Assembly (NCBI RefSeq): GCF_003008615.1
Contig: NZ_CP027657.1
Span: 3,968,001 to 4,032,000, forward strand
Reading direction: 5' to 3'
DNA length: 64,000 bases
Source of the DNA: Pseudomonas mendocina
GTDB lineage: Bacteria; Pseudomonadota; Gammaproteobacteria; Pseudomonadales; Pseudomonadaceae
Shown: one piece after another, positions 1 through 7,367 of the stretch
Numbering within the stretch: the stretch's first letter is position 1
How the letters are laid out: each line of letters opens with the position of its first letter
The notes under the pieces: model-generated
Databases searched by the model: none
The model's input: only the letters and a program-made list of their open reading frames with translations
What the model was told of the DNA's origin: nothing
Program-made: the position numbers and the translations under genes

Positions 1-137
1 AGCGCGGGCAGCGCGCAGTCGAGCTTGTACAGCGCGGCGCGTCCGGCCTGGCAGTGAGCCAGCAGGTGGCCCAGCGCATGCTGGGCCACCTGATAACTCA
101 GGCCATCCAGCACCACCAGGATGACGTTGTGCTTCAT
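1..137 (-). CDS. Phosphatase-superfamily protein, N-terminal fragment
   Basis: Only the first 45 codons lie in the window; the gene continues past the left edge. The N-terminus reads MKHNVILVVLDGLSYQVA, and a hydrophobic beta strand followed by LDGLS is the usual start of alkaline-phosphatase/type I phosphodiesterase superfamily enzymes, where this Asp binds metal. It lies downstream of the solute-binding protein gene on the same strand, separated by 109 bp that hold a REP inverted repeat, so it may belong to the same uptake operon. The substrate is unknown. Family assignment rests on a short N-terminal match, so it is moderate at best. Confidence 0.55.
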   Translation of the reverse strand, partial: MKHNVILVVLDGLSYQVAQHALGHLLAHCQAGRAALYKLDCALPA

Positions 138-163
138 CGGTTGCTCTCGTTCGGTCGTAGCTC

Positions 164-223
164 GTAACCCGGATGCAATCCGGGGGCGTACTTGGCGATT
201 GCCCCGGATTGCATCCGGGCTAC
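164..223. repeat. REP-like inverted repeat, CCCGGATGCAATCCGGG family
   Basis: Two facing copies of a short palindromic word, CCCGGATGCAATCCGGG and CCGGATTGCATCCGGGCTAC, are separated by about 20 bp between the solute-binding gene and the phosphatase-like gene. Other copies are at 17162, 19723, 33598 and 42847. This is a dispersed intergenic repeat that could form a long hairpin in the transcript. Confidence 0.8.
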
Positions 224-246
224 GGATCAATGGCGGCGCGACGGCA

Positions 247-1305
247 TCAATTCATGTTGATGATTACGTGCTCCTGCCACAGGCGTGGCAGCATCTTGGA
301 GGTGTTCTCCCAGGCCGCGGCGTCCTTGATCGGCTGCACCTTGGCGTATTGCTCCTGCGGCAGCAGCTTGGCCTGTACCTCGGCCGGCAGGTCGATGTGT
401 TCGGCGCGGATTGGACGGGCGTTGCCCTTGGCCAGGTTGATCTGCCCGGCATCGCTGAGGATGTACTCGCGGGTCAGCTTGGCGGCGTTGGGATTCTTCG
501 CCCACTTGTTGATGATGGTGCTGTAGCCGGAGATCACCGAACCGTCGGAGGGGATCAGCACCTCGAAGCGCTCGGGGTCGATCTGGGCGCGGTAGGACAG
601 GCCGTTGAAGTCCCAGACAATGCCGACTTCCACTTCACCCTTTTCCAGCGTCTGGATGGTCGGGTTGGCCAGCGACAGGCGTCGCTGCTTGGCCAGCTCA
701 CCGTAGAAATCCAGCGCCGGCTGCACGTTGCTCTCGTTGCCGCCCATGGCGATGGCGGCAGCCAGTACGCCGTTCACGGCTTGTGCCGCGGTGCTCACGT
801 CACCGGCGGAAACCTTGTAGGTGCCGGTCTTGAGGTCGGCCCAGGAGCGCGGAATGTCCTTGACCAGCTGCTTGTTGACGATGAAGGCAATGGAGCCGGT
901 GTAGGCCAGCATCCAGTGGCCGTCCTTGTCCTTGGCCCAGTCCGGAATCTGCTCCCAGGTGCTCGGCTTGTACGGCTGGGTCACGCCCTGCTGCACGGCG
1001 ATGGGGCCGAAGGCGGCGCCGACGTCACCGATATCGGCGGTGGCATTGTCCTTCTCGGCGGCGAACTTGGCGATTTCCTGTGCCGAGCTCATGTCGGTGT
1101 CCTGGTGCTTGAGGCCGTAGAGTTTGCTCAGGTCGGCCCAGGTGTCTTTCCAGTTGGCCCAGCTGTCGGGCATACCCACGCTGTTCACCGCGCCTTCTGC
1201 GCGTGCGGCCTGTTCCAGTGCCTGCAAGTCAGTGCTTTCGGCCATGGCGGAAGTCGCCAGAGCGATGGCCGAGCCCATCAGTGAAGCCAGCAGCAGTTGT
1301 TTCAT
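247..1305 (-). CDS. ABC transporter periplasmic solute-binding protein
   Basis: Predicted 352-residue periplasmic binding protein. A signal peptide is visible (MKQLLLASLMGSAIALATSAMA, cleavage probably before EST), followed by an extracellular solute-binding family fold of the kind used for iron, polyamine or phosphonate-type ligands. The ATG at 1305 follows a good ribosome binding site, AAAGGAG. The gene is divergent from a GntR/UTRA regulator at 1622, and a phosphatase-superfamily gene lies downstream, which points to uptake of a phosphorylated or phosphonate-like compound. That substrate is inference only. A CTAG-centred palindrome at 1332-1343 lies just upstream. No permease or ATPase is in the window; they may lie to the left. 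Confidence 0.85.
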   Translation of the reverse strand: MKQLLLASLMGSAIALATSAMAESTDLQALEQAARAEGAVNSVGMPDSWANWKDTWADLSKLYGLKHQDTDMSSAQEIAKFAAEKDNATADIGDVGAAFGPIAVQQGVTQPYKPSTWEQIPDWAKDKDGHWMLAYTGSIAFIVNKQLVKDIPRSWADLKTGTYKVSAGDVSTAAQAVNGVLAAAIAMGGNESNVQPALDFYGELAKQRRLSLANPTIQTLEKGEVEVGIVWDFNGLSYRAQIDPERFEVLIPSDGSVISGYSTIINKWAKNPNAAKLTREYILSDAGQINLAKGNARPIRAEHIDLPAEVQAKLLPQEQYAKVQPIKDAAAWENTSKMLPRLWQEHVIINMN

Positions 1306-1331
1306 CGGAAACTCCTTTGCAGTGAGAGTGT

Positions 1332-1343
1332 TGGTCTAGATCA
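1332..1343. promoter_or_regulatory. Candidate GntR/UTRA operator upstream of solute-binding gene
   Basis: TGGTCTAGATCA is an almost perfect palindrome centred on CTAG, 27 bp upstream of the solute-binding protein start. It shares the frame TGG-(A/T)-CTAG with the site before the adjacent GntR gene, so the same regulator could bind both. Confidence 0.45.
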
Positions 1344-1594
1344 GCAATGTCCGCGCCAATCTAGGTGCCTTCGATGACAGTTTCATGTCCAGCCATGGGA
1401 TGTAGATGTCCAGGTGCAGTCAGCTGGCGCGCTCATCAAGCGTAGACCATGGGTAAGTGGCTGATTTCCCGGGCAGTGAGTCCATATGGCGATGGCATGC
1501 AGCGTGCTTGCAGCAGGGTTGTCATCTATCAGTCATCTAGACTGCCTAGGCTCGTAACCCATCCGAGCGAGTGACTTTTGCCCTGTGTTGGGGC

Positions 1595-1606
1595 TGGACT
1601 AGTCCA
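1595..1606. promoter_or_regulatory. Candidate GntR/UTRA autoregulatory operator
   Basis: TGGACTAGTCCA is a perfect 12-bp palindrome ending 15 bp before the GntR start codon, overlapping where an initiation complex would sit. Its position suggests autorepression. Compare TGGTCTAGATCA at 1332-1343. Confidence 0.5.
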
Positions 1607-1621
1607 AAAGGGGAAATATTG

Positions 1622-2338
1622 ATGCGCGAAGAAGCGCCGCGGGCCGTCACCCTCATTTGTCGCGCCTTGCAGGAGCAGATCGACCGGGGCCTATTGCCCG
1701 CTGGCAGCAAGTTGCCGGCCGAGCGCAAGCTCAGCGAGCTGTTCGACACCACGCGTATTACCCTGCGCGAGGCGCTTGGCCAGTTGGAGGCGCAGGGGCT
1801 GGTCTACCGCGAGGAGCGCCGCGGCTGGTTCGTCTCGCCGGCGCGGGTGGCGTACAACCCCCTGGTGCGCACGCACTTCCATGCCATGGTCGCCGAGCAG
1901 GGACGTGTGCCTGCCACAGAGGTCCTGAGTGCGCGGCTGATGCCGGCCAGCGCACAGATCTGCCAGGTACTGGAGCTGCCGGCGTTATCCAGCGTTTATC
2001 AGGTGTGCCGGGCACGGCGTATCGACGGGCGTCTGGTGCTGTATGTCGAGCACTACCTCAATCCGGCCTACTTCCCCGGCATTCTCGACTTCGACCTGAC
2101 CCGTTCGCTGACTGACCTCTATGCCAACGAATACGGGATTCATTATGGCCGGGTGCGTTTCGATATGGTGCCCACCGCGCTGCATGCCGAGGCGGCGGCC
2201 TGCCTGCGTGTGGCGCCAGGCAGCCCGGCGCTGCGCATCATCCGGGTCAACCGTGACCAGCACGGGCGCATCATCGATTGCGACCTGGAGTTCTGGAGAC
2301 ACGATGCGATTCACGTCAGCGTCGAAGTGCCCGAGTAG
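1622..2338 (+). CDS. GntR-family transcriptional regulator with UTRA ligand-binding domain
   Basis: Predicted 238-residue cytoplasmic repressor or activator. Residues 1-70 form the GntR winged helix (LPAGSKLPAERKLSELF, then TTRITLREALGQLEAQG). Residues about 85-235 fit the UTRA (HutC/PhnF) effector domain, including VLYVEHYLNP and the C-terminal DCDLEFWRHDAIHV strand. I chose the ATG at 1622, which follows AAAAGGGGAAA, because upstream starts would read through the palindrome at 1595. It is divergent from the solute-binding gene and probably controls it. UTRA regulators of this type often sense phosphonates, amino-sugars or histidine-pathway compounds; which applies here is not visible. Confidence 0.85.
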   Translation: MREEAPRAVTLICRALQEQIDRGLLPAGSKLPAERKLSELFDTTRITLREALGQLEAQGLVYREERRGWFVSPARVAYNPLVRTHFHAMVAEQGRVPATEVLSARLMPASAQICQVLELPALSSVYQVCRARRIDGRLVLYVEHYLNPAYFPGILDFDLTRSLTDLYANEYGIHYGRVRFDMVPTALHAEAAACLRVAPGSPALRIIRVNRDQHGRIIDCDLEFWRHDAIHVSVEVPE

Positions 2339-2669
2339 CGCGCTGAGCTTGCCGGCAGACTTCGAATTGCCAGTGCACAAGTCGGGGCGGGCTCAATCCT
2401 TAGAGCGTGTTCAAAGTCTGCTGCGCGTCGGCCATGCAGCGTTGAACTCAAGCTCAGAATGCTCATTTACAGCTCGTAAACTGCGCTTCTTCGCTCGATT
2501 TCGCCTTGCCTGGCTCTAGCTCGAGAGACTTTGAACAGGCTCTTAGAGGCCGATGCGCATGGCGCACCCTACCGTTCGTCGTCTTCGATGATGTTTTTCC
2601 GGCCAATGTCGAAATGCGCTCGCCGCGTTCGACTATCCAGTACTCACCGCATCGGAACTGGAGCGCGCC
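2339..2669. other. Intergenic region holding a MITE-like element and a REP fragment
   Basis: This 331-bp stretch between the GntR gene and the YciI gene has no credible gene. It contains the MITE-like element at 2400-2544 and, directly after it, a GATGCGCATGGCGCACCCTA-type repeat word at 2551-2572 that recurs near 26055, 42735 and 42969. Confidence 0.6.
2400..2544. mobile_element. MITE-like element with 19-bp terminal inverted repeats (copy 1)
   Basis: The ends TTAGAGCGTGTTCAAAGTC (2400-2418) and the reverse complement of 2526-2544 (TAAGAGCCTGTTCAAAGTC) match at 17 of 19 positions. The interior carries the core GCTCATTTACAGCTCGTAAA (2461-2480), which is repeated exactly in the element at 15391-15556. 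It is too short for a transposase, so it would have to be mobilised in trans. Confidence 0.7.
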
Positions 2670-3032
2670 ATGAAATACCTCTGCCTCGTTTATGCCAATG
2701 AGCAGGAGCTGCACAGCTCCCCGGACAGCCCCCACGACAGTGAATGCCACGCCTATGCCCGGCGTGTGCAGGAGAGTGGGCGCATGCTCGCCGCCGAGGC
2801 GCTGCAGTCGGTGCAGACCGCGACCACCGTGCGCATGCGCGGCGGCAAGCTGGCCATCACCGATGGTCCGTTCGCTGAAACCAAGGAGCAGCTCGCCGGC
2901 TTCTATCTGATCGAGGCGCGTGATCTCAACGAGGCCATCCAGCTCGCCGGGCACATTCCTGCGGCCCGCGTTGGCTGCGTTGAGGTGCGTCCGGTTCGCC
3001 AACTGGATATCGACCCGGCCGCTCAGCAGTGA
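2670..3032 (+). CDS. YciI-family (YCII/DGPF domain) protein
   Basis: Predicted 120-residue cytosolic protein. The whole length matches the YCII-related fold: MKYLCLVYANE at the start, and the signature ITDGPFAETKEQLAGFYL in the middle. Proteins with this DGPF signature are often encoded beside ECF sigma factors or small stress enzymes; their biochemical role is poorly defined. It is the first gene of a compact trio (YciI, DUF899, SnoaL-like) with gaps of 34 and 21 bp, so co-transcription is likely. No ECF sigma gene is next to it. The start is supported by GGAG about 9 bp upstream. Confidence 0.88.
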   Translation: MKYLCLVYANEQELHSSPDSPHDSECHAYARRVQESGRMLAAEALQSVQTATTVRMRGGKLAITDGPFAETKEQLAGFYLIEARDLNEAIQLAGHIPAARVGCVEVRPVRQLDIDPAAQQ

Positions 3033-3066
3033 GCGGCCAGCGTCCATCAAGCGTAGGAGAGCCGTC

Positions 3067-3849
3067 ATGGATCGTCGCTACATCCCGGAAGTCGCCAGCC
3101 GTGAGCAATGGTTGGCCGCACGCAAATCATTGCTCGAACAAGAGAAGGCGCTGACCCGCCAGCGTGATGAACTCAACCGCGCCCGGCGTGCCCTGCCCAT
3201 GGTGTTGGTGGAAGAGGATTACCGTTTTCAGGGGCCGCAGGGTGAGGTCGGGCTGGAAGCATTGTTCGACGGCTGCAGCCAGTTGATCGTCTACCACTTC
3301 ATGTACCACATGGATCGTGGCGAGGGCTGCGACGGTTGTTCCTGCCTGGTGGACAACATTGGCCACCAGTCCCATTTGCATGCGCGCGACACCAATCTGG
3401 TGCTGGTTTCGCGGGCGCCCTTGGCCGACCTGCAAGCGTTCAAACGACGTATGGGCTGGACGCTGCCCTGGTACAGCTCGTACGGCTGCCGTTTCAATTA
3501 CGACTATCACGCCACCACCGACGAGAAGGTCGCACCGGTCGAGTACAACTACCGCGACAAGGACGAACTGCTGCGTCTGGGCCAGAACTACCACGTGCAG
3601 GGCGAGCAGCCGGGTGTCAGCGTGTTCCTGCGTGACGGCGGGCAGATCTATCACACCTATTCCTGTTATGGCCGAGGGGTGGAAATGCTGATGAGCAGTT
3701 TTCACTTCCTCGACTTCACGCCCTTTGGCCGCGGCGAAGGTTGGGATGGCATGCCCGACCTCGACGGCAAGGGGCTCAACTGGACGCGCCTGCACGACGA
3801 ATACGAACAGGCTGCGCCCACCCATGATTGCTGTGCCCACAAAGCCTGA
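3067..3849 (+). CDS. DUF899 thioredoxin-like family protein
   Basis: Predicted 260-residue cytosolic protein of the DUF899 family, which has a thioredoxin-like fold. Residues about 1-45 form a charged helix (REQWLAARKSLLEQEKALT). The core carries a Cys-rich stretch GEGCDGCSCLVDN near residue 90, then SYGCRFNYDY, and the typical end FTPFGRGEGWDGMPDLDG. The clustered cysteines suggest redox or metal chemistry, but no function is established. The ATG at 3067 follows GTAGGAG and lies 34 bp after the YciI gene. Earlier in-frame starts overlap that gene and lack a ribosome binding site. The C-terminus ends in HDCCAHKA, a further Cys pair. Confidence 0.85.
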   Translation: MDRRYIPEVASREQWLAARKSLLEQEKALTRQRDELNRARRALPMVLVEEDYRFQGPQGEVGLEALFDGCSQLIVYHFMYHMDRGEGCDGCSCLVDNIGHQSHLHARDTNLVLVSRAPLADLQAFKRRMGWTLPWYSSYGCRFNYDYHATTDEKVAPVEYNYRDKDELLRLGQNYHVQGEQPGVSVFLRDGGQIYHTYSCYGRGVEMLMSSFHFLDFTPFGRGEGWDGMPDLDGKGLNWTRLHDEYEQAAPTHDCCAHKA

Positions 3850-3870
3850 GTGTCAGCGAGGAGAATCGAC

Positions 3871-4293
3871 ATGAGTCAGCATCAACTGCAAGACGCCCTG
3901 AACAGCTGGGCCGAAGCCTGCCGCAGCAAGGATGTGGCGCGCATCATGAGCCACTACGTCGAGGATGTGGTGGCCTACGACGCCGTCGGCCCACTGCGTT
4001 TCCAGGGACGCCCGGCGTACCAGGCGCACTGGCAGGCCTGCATGGAAATGTGCAGCGGCCCCGGCATGTTCGACCCACATGCGCCAACTTTCACTGCCGA
4101 GGGCGACCTGGGCGTGACGCATTACCTGCTGCATTGCGGCGGCACCAACGAGAAAGGTGAGATGGACAGCTGCTGGATGCGCGTGACCCAGTGCCTGCGT
4201 CGTCAGGGCGGCCGCTGGCTGATCTTCCACGAACATTTCTCGGCGCCCTGCGACATGGAAAGTGGCAAGGCGTTGTTCGATCTGCAGCCCTGA
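3871..4293 (+). CDS. SnoaL/SgcJ-like NTF2-fold protein
   Basis: Predicted 140-residue protein with the cone-shaped NTF2-like fold of the SnoaL/DUF4440 type. N-terminal LNSWAEACRSKDVARIMSHY and the later YVEDVVAYDAVGPLRFQG are the usual helix and strand of this family, and the C-terminal part reads RQGGRWLIFHEHFSAP. Such proteins act as small isomerases, hydrolases or binding proteins, so the substrate cannot be named. It is the last gene of the YciI-DUF899-SnoaL unit, 21 bp after DUF899, with GAGGAG before the ATG at 3871. It converges with the lipoprotein gene at only 12 bp, and no clear terminator is visible between them. Confidence 0.8.
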   Translation: MSQHQLQDALNSWAEACRSKDVARIMSHYVEDVVAYDAVGPLRFQGRPAYQAHWQACMEMCSGPGMFDPHAPTFTAEGDLGVTHYLLHCGGTNEKGEMDSCWMRVTQCLRRQGGRWLIFHEHFSAPCDMESGKALFDLQP

Positions 4294-4305
4294 AGGCTCT
4301 ACCTG

Positions 4306-4839
4306 TTACGGGTTCAGGGCCGAGCAAGAGGGCTCGTAATTTTGCTTGCAGGCGCTCTGGTACAGGCGCTGAGCCTGATCCGGATCGCGTGATACGCCGC
4401 CTTCGCCGCGACGGTAGAGGTTGCCGAGAATGTGCTGGGCCATCGGGTTGCCGGCCGCCGCTGACTGGTTGAGGTAGCGCAGCATGTCGCGTTGGTTGGC
4501 GAACTCGGGTGCGTCACGCCCGGTGTAGAGATAGGCCAGGCTCACTGCGGCCATGGCGTGGCCCTTGTCGGCTGCCTGCTTCCACCAGTACTCGGCCTGC
4601 TTGAGATTCTTTTCCGGTTGGCCGACGAAATAGCTGCTGCCAAGTTGGAACTGGCTCTCCAGGTCGCCGCGTTGCGCCTGTTGACGCAGCTGATCCTGCT
4701 CATCGAGGGTGACCGGCTGTTCGATCTGCGGCTGCTTCGCCGGGGTGCTGGAGTCGGGCTCGCGCCCGGCGCAACCGGCCAGCAGTGCGAAGGCGAGAAG
4801 GGCGGTCGTGGCGTGAAGCAGGCTGATCGAACTGGGCAT
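4306..4839 (-). CDS. SEL1-repeat (TPR-like) lipoprotein
   Basis: Predicted 177-residue outer-membrane or periplasmic lipoprotein. The signal peptide MPSSISLLHATTALLAFALL ends in the lipobox LAGC. After a Pro/Gln-rich linker (residues about 25-55) come about three SEL1-type repeats, for example LESQFQLGSSYFVGQ, AMAAVSLAYLYTG and PMAQHILGNLYRRGEGG. SEL1 repeats mediate protein contacts. An in-frame start nine codons upstream (4866) exists, but it would put extra residues before the signal peptide, so 4839 is preferred. The partner is unknown and the gene appears monocistronic. Confidence 0.85.
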   Translation of the reverse strand: MPSSISLLHATTALLAFALLAGCAGREPDSSTPAKQPQIEQPVTLDEQDQLRQQAQRGDLESQFQLGSSYFVGQPEKNLKQAEYWWKQAADKGHAMAAVSLAYLYTGRDAPEFANQRDMLRYLNQSAAAGNPMAQHILGNLYRRGEGGVSRDPDQAQRLYQSACKQNYEPSCSALNP

Positions 4840-4993
4840 GGCGGTGGCTCCGTAGGCAAGAATCAAGGCAGGTCGCTATTAGGCCGGCCTCGCCCGTCAT
4901 AGTTCGCTCTGGATGACCAGTCTGTCGTCGCGCGACTTCACACTGCGCTGATGAGCTGCAATGCTGGTGGCCGATTTCGTTCACGAGGCAGCC

Positions 4994-6121
4994 ATGAACA
5001 TCAGCGCGGATTTCGACAGCGGCAATATCCAGATCATCGACGCCAGCAACCCGCAGCAGGTCGTGCTGGCCATGCGGCCGGATATCAACAGCCACCATTT
5101 TCAGTGGTTTCATTTCAAGGTGGACGGATTGGCGCCAGGGCAGCGGCATGCCTTCGTGCTGAGCAATGCCGGGCAGTCTGCCTATAACCGTGCCTGGGAC
5201 GGCTACCAGGCCGTGGCCAGTTACGATCAGCACGACTGGTTCCGCGTGCCGACGCGCTATGCGGACGGTCAGTTGCATTTCGAGTTGCAGGCCGAGCACG
5301 AGCAGGTCTGGTTCGCCTATTTCGAACCCTATCCACGGGCACGTCATGAGCGCCTGGTCGCCAACGCGCTGGAGCGCGGCGCCGAGCTGGTCGCCTGCGG
5401 TCGAAGCCTGGAAGGGCGTGATATCCAGCTGCTGCGCATCGCTGGGCAAGCGGCAGCGCCGCGCAAGCTATGGATCATTGCCCAGCAACACCCCGGTGAG
5501 CACATGGCCGAGTGGTTCATGGAGGGGCTGATCGAGCGGCTGCAGGATGCGCAGGATGCCGAGATTGCGGCGCTGCTGAATGAGGCCGAGTTGTATCTGG
5601 TGCCGAACATGAACCCGGATGGTGCCTACCGTGGCCACCTGCGTACCAACTATGCAGGGCAGGATCTCAATCGGGCCTGGCAGTCGGCCAGCTCCGAGCG
5701 CAGCCCGGAAGTCCTGTTCGTACTGCAGCATATGCAACGCATCGGCGTCGATCTGTTCCTCGATATCCATGGCGACGAGGAAATTCCTCACGTGTTCACC
5801 GCAGGTTGCGAAGGCAACCCAGGCTATACGCCGCGTTTGGCCGAGCTGGAGGCGGATTTCCGCAATCGTCTGGTTGGTATCGGTGCCGAGTTTCAGACCC
5901 GCTTCGGCTACCCACGTGACGAGCCGGGCCAGGCCAACCTGACCCTGGCCTGTAACGCCGTGGGGCAGGCCTTCGATTGTTTGTCGTTCACCATCGAGAT
6001 GCCGTTCAAGGATCACGACGACAACCCGCAGCCGCGCACCGGCTGGAATGGCGCGCGTTCGAAGAAGCTCGGGCAGGATGTGTTGAGCGTGCTGGCGCAG
6101 ATGGTGGGCAAGCTGCGTTAG
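4994..6121 (+). CDS. M14-family zinc carboxypeptidase (cytosolic carboxypeptidase-like)
   Basis: Predicted 375-residue cytosolic metallopeptidase without a signal peptide. Residues 1-125 form the N-terminal beta domain seen in cytosolic carboxypeptidase (AGBL-like) members, with the segment HFQWFHFKV. The catalytic domain carries the zinc ligands in QQHPGEHMAEW (His and Glu), then PNMNPDGAYRGHLRTN, the third ligand in FLDIHGDEE, and the likely catalytic Glu in FTIEMPFKD. All expected active-site residues look present. The eukaryotic relatives deglutamylate proteins; the bacterial substrate is unknown. The ATG at 4994 was chosen over 4961 because it begins the conserved domain. Confidence 0.88.
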   Translation: MNISADFDSGNIQIIDASNPQQVVLAMRPDINSHHFQWFHFKVDGLAPGQRHAFVLSNAGQSAYNRAWDGYQAVASYDQHDWFRVPTRYADGQLHFELQAEHEQVWFAYFEPYPRARHERLVANALERGAELVACGRSLEGRDIQLLRIAGQAAAPRKLWIIAQQHPGEHMAEWFMEGLIERLQDAQDAEIAALLNEAELYLVPNMNPDGAYRGHLRTNYAGQDLNRAWQSASSERSPEVLFVLQHMQRIGVDLFLDIHGDEEIPHVFTAGCEGNPGYTPRLAELEADFRNRLVGIGAEFQTRFGYPRDEPGQANLTLACNAVGQAFDCLSFTIEMPFKDHDDNPQPRTGWNGARSKKLGQDVLSVLAQMVGKLR

Positions 6122-6306
6122 ATCTTCCTGGCATCAGAGGTGACTGGCCGGAGGCTGCTCATCGAACCATGGCGGGGCTATGGCATCGAGGCGCGGCGCT
6201 GTGCGTTGCCTCAGGCTGATCGGTTTGTCGGCAAGGTGGGGGAGTGACGCACGCTGTCCCTGAGGGGTAACGGCAAGGCGTGTGCGCCACATGATCCATC
6301 CGCGCC

Positions 6307-7320
6307 TCAGTGGGTTTGGCGGTACTTCTGCAGTTCGCTGTTCATCAACTCGACGGTCGCAGGGTCTATCTCTTTGGAAAAGGCCTCGACCACGGGTTTG
6401 ACCTTTTCGCGGAAACGCTCAAGTTCCTCTGCAGTGATTTCGTTGACCTGCTGGTGTTGTTTAAGGAAAGCGAGGGACTTTTCCTGGCTGTCGACCGAGG
6501 CTTGACGCTGGAACAGGGTCGCTTCGTGAGCTGCGTCCAGGATGATCTGGCGTTCGCTCTGGTTGAGTTTGTTCCAGGTCTTCTGGCCGGCGATGAACGA
6601 TTGCACGTTATAGATGTGCCCGGTGGTGGAAAGGTATTTCTGCACTTCGAACAGCTTGGCGGACTCGATCAGCGAGAAGGGGTTTTCCTGACCGTCGATC
6701 ACATGCTGCTCCAGGCCGGTGTACAACTCGGTGAACGGCATGGGCATCGGGTTGGCGCCCAGGGCTTTGATCATCTCCAGGTACAAGGGTGACTGCAGGA
6801 CGCGGATCTTCAGTCCCTGCATGTCCTCCCACTTGGTGACCGGGTGCTTGTTGTTGGTCAGGTGACGAAAGCCCAGATCCCAGTAGCCCAGGGTAATCAG
6901 CGCGGATTTTTCCAGTTTTCCTGCCAGATCCTGACCCAGTGGGCCATCGGCGATGGCCAGGGCTTCGCGTGAGTCGTTGAACAGAAAGGGCAGGTCGAAA
7001 ATCGCCGTGTCCTTGGCCTGAGCCGAGAGCAGTCCGGCGTTGAGCACAGTGAAGTCCAGCGTACCGCCCTGCACCGACGAGACGGTCTGTATGTCGCCGC
7101 CCAGGGTGCCGCCTGCGAACACGCGCACGTTCATTTTGCCGTCGCTCTTGGTTTTGACCAGTTCGGCGAATTTTTCTGCGCTATGGCCAATCGGGTGATT
7201 GAGCGCAGTGACGAAGGCGAAGCGCAGGTTGTGCTTACGGATCTCGTCGGCGTTTGCCACGCCACTCAGGAGCAGTACCGCAAGGCTACCGACGAACAGG
7301 TTCTTGATGGTTTTTTTCAT
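6307..7320 (-). CDS. dctP: TRAP transporter solute-binding protein, DctP family
   Basis: Predicted 337-residue periplasmic receptor of a tripartite ATP-independent transporter. A signal peptide (MKKTIKNLFVGSLAVLLL, cleavage after VANA) precedes a DctP fold. The motif FTELYTGLEQHVIDGQENP is the typical TRAP receptor segment, and the Arg in GLKIRVLQSPLY is the position that normally salt-bridges a carboxylate ligand. The ATG at 7320 follows AAGGAAAA. The gene is last in the operon after dctQ and dctM, an order (Q-M-P) different from the classical P-Q-M. Context with dehydroquinase and two oxidoreductases suggests a hydroaromatic or sugar-acid substrate. Confidence 0.92.
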   Translation of the reverse strand: MKKTIKNLFVGSLAVLLLSGVANADEIRKHNLRFAFVTALNHPIGHSAEKFAELVKTKSDGKMNVRVFAGGTLGGDIQTVSSVQGGTLDFTVLNAGLLSAQAKDTAIFDLPFLFNDSREALAIADGPLGQDLAGKLEKSALITLGYWDLGFRHLTNNKHPVTKWEDMQGLKIRVLQSPLYLEMIKALGANPMPMPFTELYTGLEQHVIDGQENPFSLIESAKLFEVQKYLSTTGHIYNVQSFIAGQKTWNKLNQSERQIILDAAHEATLFQRQASVDSQEKSLAFLKQHQQVNEITAEELERFREKVKPVVEAFSKEIDPATVELMNSELQKYRQTH

Positions 7321-7367
7321 TGCGTTTTCCTTGTTGTTATCGCGCTCGTAACACGCCCTCGCGGGCA

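Larger units (their letters stand above)
1306..1621. promoter_or_regulatory. Divergent regulatory region between solute-binding gene and GntR gene
   Basis: This 316-bp non-coding stretch separates the divergent solute-binding and GntR genes. It holds at least two CTAG-centred palindromes, TGGTCTAGATCA (1332-1343, 10 of 12 symmetric) and TGGACTAGTCCA (1595-1606, perfect), and a weaker related word around 1533-1544. No ORF with coding character was seen. Confidence 0.5.

Noticed and set aside
121..1284. A 387-codon plus-strand frame over the solute-binding gene
   Set aside because: The minus-strand protein has a signal peptide, ribosome binding site and family match, so this is its shadow.
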